This document shows, piece by piece, positions 62,324 through 64,000 of a stretch of 64,000 nucleotides of DNA. The translations under genes were made by a program, and so were the position numbers. Source of the stretch: Pantoea vagans (GTDB taxonomy: Bacteria; Pseudomonadota; Gammaproteobacteria; Enterobacterales; Enterobacteriaceae); contig NZ_CP011427.1 in the NCBI RefSeq assembly GCF_001506165.1, positions 806,001 through 870,000 on the forward strand. The letters are read 5' to 3'. The notes beneath the pieces were generated by a model. It made no database searches, was not told the DNA's origin, and worked only from the letters and a program-made list of their open reading frames with translations. Position 1 is the first letter of the stretch. Each line of letters opens with the position of its first letter.

Positions 62324-62365
62324 TTGATGCAGGTCAAAACGGCCTGTTTAGCGGGATGATATACC
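62324..62365 (+). promoter_or_regulatory. FNR site and promoter of grcA
   Basis: TTGATGCAGGTCAA (62324-62337) matches TTGAT-N4-ATCAA at 9 of 10 positions. TATACC (62360-62365) would be the -10, placing the site near -41.5, a class II activator position for anaerobic induction. Confidence 0.75.
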
Positions 62366-62433
62366 AGAGCATCTAATCACATGATGAACCGCGCTGTGCC
62401 TGTCAGCAGCGCATCAAAGCCCTGGAGGTCACT

Positions 62434-62817
62434 ATGATTACTGGTATTCAAATTACTCAGGCCAACAACCCAAAACTTCTGAACTCATTCTGGTTGCTGG
62501 ATGACGAGAAAGCCGAAGCGCGTTGCCTGTGTGCTAAAGGCGATTTCACTGAAGATCAGGTCGTTGCGATCAGCGATTTGGGCGAGATTGCTTACCGTGA
62601 GATCCCACTGGAGCAGAAGCCAGAAGTGCGTATTGAAGGGGGCCAGCATCTGAATGTGAATGTGCTGCGCCGTGAAACGCTTGAAGACGCCGTCAAGCAC
62701 CCGGAGAAATATCCGCAGCTGACCATTCGTGTTTCAGGTTATGCAGTGCGCTTTAATGCGCTGACGCCGGAACAGCAGCGCGATGTGATTACCCGTACTT
62801 TCACTGAAAGTCTGTAA
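62434..62817 (+). CDS. grcA: Autonomous glycyl radical cofactor GrcA (YfiD)
   Basis: This 127-residue glycyl radical domain replaces the damaged C-terminus of pyruvate formate-lyase after oxygen exposure. The radical glycine is in [15 protein letters not shown]. Length and sequence match E. coli YfiD. A GGAGG ribosome site precedes the ATG, and it is under FNR-type control. Confidence 0.97.
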   Translation: MITGIQITQANNPKLLNSFWLLDDEKAEARCLCAKGDFTEDQVVAISDLGEIAYREIPLEQKPEVRIEGGQHLNVNVLRRETLEDAVKHPEKYPQLTIRVSGYAVRFNALTPEQQRDVITRTFTESL

Positions 62818-62850
62818 TTGATCGGCTGACCAAAAGTCACACAATCATTC

Positions 62851-62886
62851 AGGCCGTGCCGATGTCAGTCGGTGCGGCCTTTTTGC
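62851..62886 (+). terminator. Terminator of grcA
   Basis: AGGCCGTGCCGA / TCGGTGCGGCCT with a T5 run. Confidence 0.8.
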
Positions 62887-62968
62887 ATTTAATGATGTGC
62901 GCCAAGAGTGTCAGAAAGGTCATTGAGATGAAAAGCGTAGCGTGAAGGCTATTTCTTATCTTCAGACA

Positions 62969-62994
62969 TAAAAAAACGCCTCAAAAGAGGCGCT
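62969..62994 (-). terminator. Terminator of srmB
   Basis: On the minus strand AGCGCCTC / GAGGCGTT around TTTT runs into T7, about 20 bp after the srmB stop. Confidence 0.85.
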
Positions 62995-63014
62995 TTAATT
63001 GTGCGAGTGCTGTT

Positions 63015-64000
<986 letters not shown>

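Overview
The window looks like a core chromosomal segment of an Erwiniaceae enterobacterium, most likely Pantoea or a close relative. Nearly every housekeeping protein aligns end to end, from memory, with an Escherichia coli K-12 orthologue of the same length. The 16S rRNA has enterobacterial signatures, and ERIC repeats are present. The genus is an inference; no database search was run.

Layout. (1) 1-8.7 kb: end of aroF, then tyrA, pheA with its pheL attenuator, raiA, bamD, rluD-pgeF, and clpB behind a sigma-32 promoter. (2) 8.8-14.6 kb: a complete rRNA operon (P1/P2 promoters, 16S, tRNA-Ile, tRNA-Ala, 23S, 5S, terminator) followed by a 22-bp tandem repeat. (3) 14.8-23.2 kb: kgtP, yfiM-pssA, patZ, tapT, trxC, yfiF. 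(4) 23.2-36.1 kb: mprA-emrA-emrB multidrug efflux, proVWX glycine betaine/proline uptake, nrdHIEF class Ib ribonucleotide reductase behind paired NrdR boxes, ygaM, ygaC.

(5) 36.2-52.9 kb is more accessory. It holds mmuPM (S-methylmethionine use) behind MetJ-like boxes, a small lipoprotein, a three-gene NitT/TauT-type ABC importer bracketed by palindromic repeats, and a convergent five-gene peptide/nickel-type ABC importer. Two tandem ERIC-like elements come next, then mgtA with a long leader rich in short ORFs and a 28-codon membrane-peptide gene just downstream. An SDR gene, queH and an unknown gene close the region. (6) 53-55.6 kb: a LEA-like periplasmic repeat protein, a RIO-type kinase, and two small A+T-rich genes that look like orphan immunity genes. 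These two lie between ssrA and a decayed duplicate of the ssrA downstream flank. (7) 55.6-64 kb: ssrA, smpB, ratAB, bamE, recN (three LexA boxes), nadK, grpE (sigma-32), ung, grcA (two FNR-type sites), and srmB running off the right edge.

Compared with E. coli K-12 (from memory), the block emrB...grpE sits between yfiF and ung, which are neighbours in K-12. The gene order is therefore that of a block transposition. The best leads for something undescribed are the mgtA leader peptides plus the downstream MgtR-like micro-gene, the immunity-like pair beside ssrA, and the rrn-distal tandem repeat.
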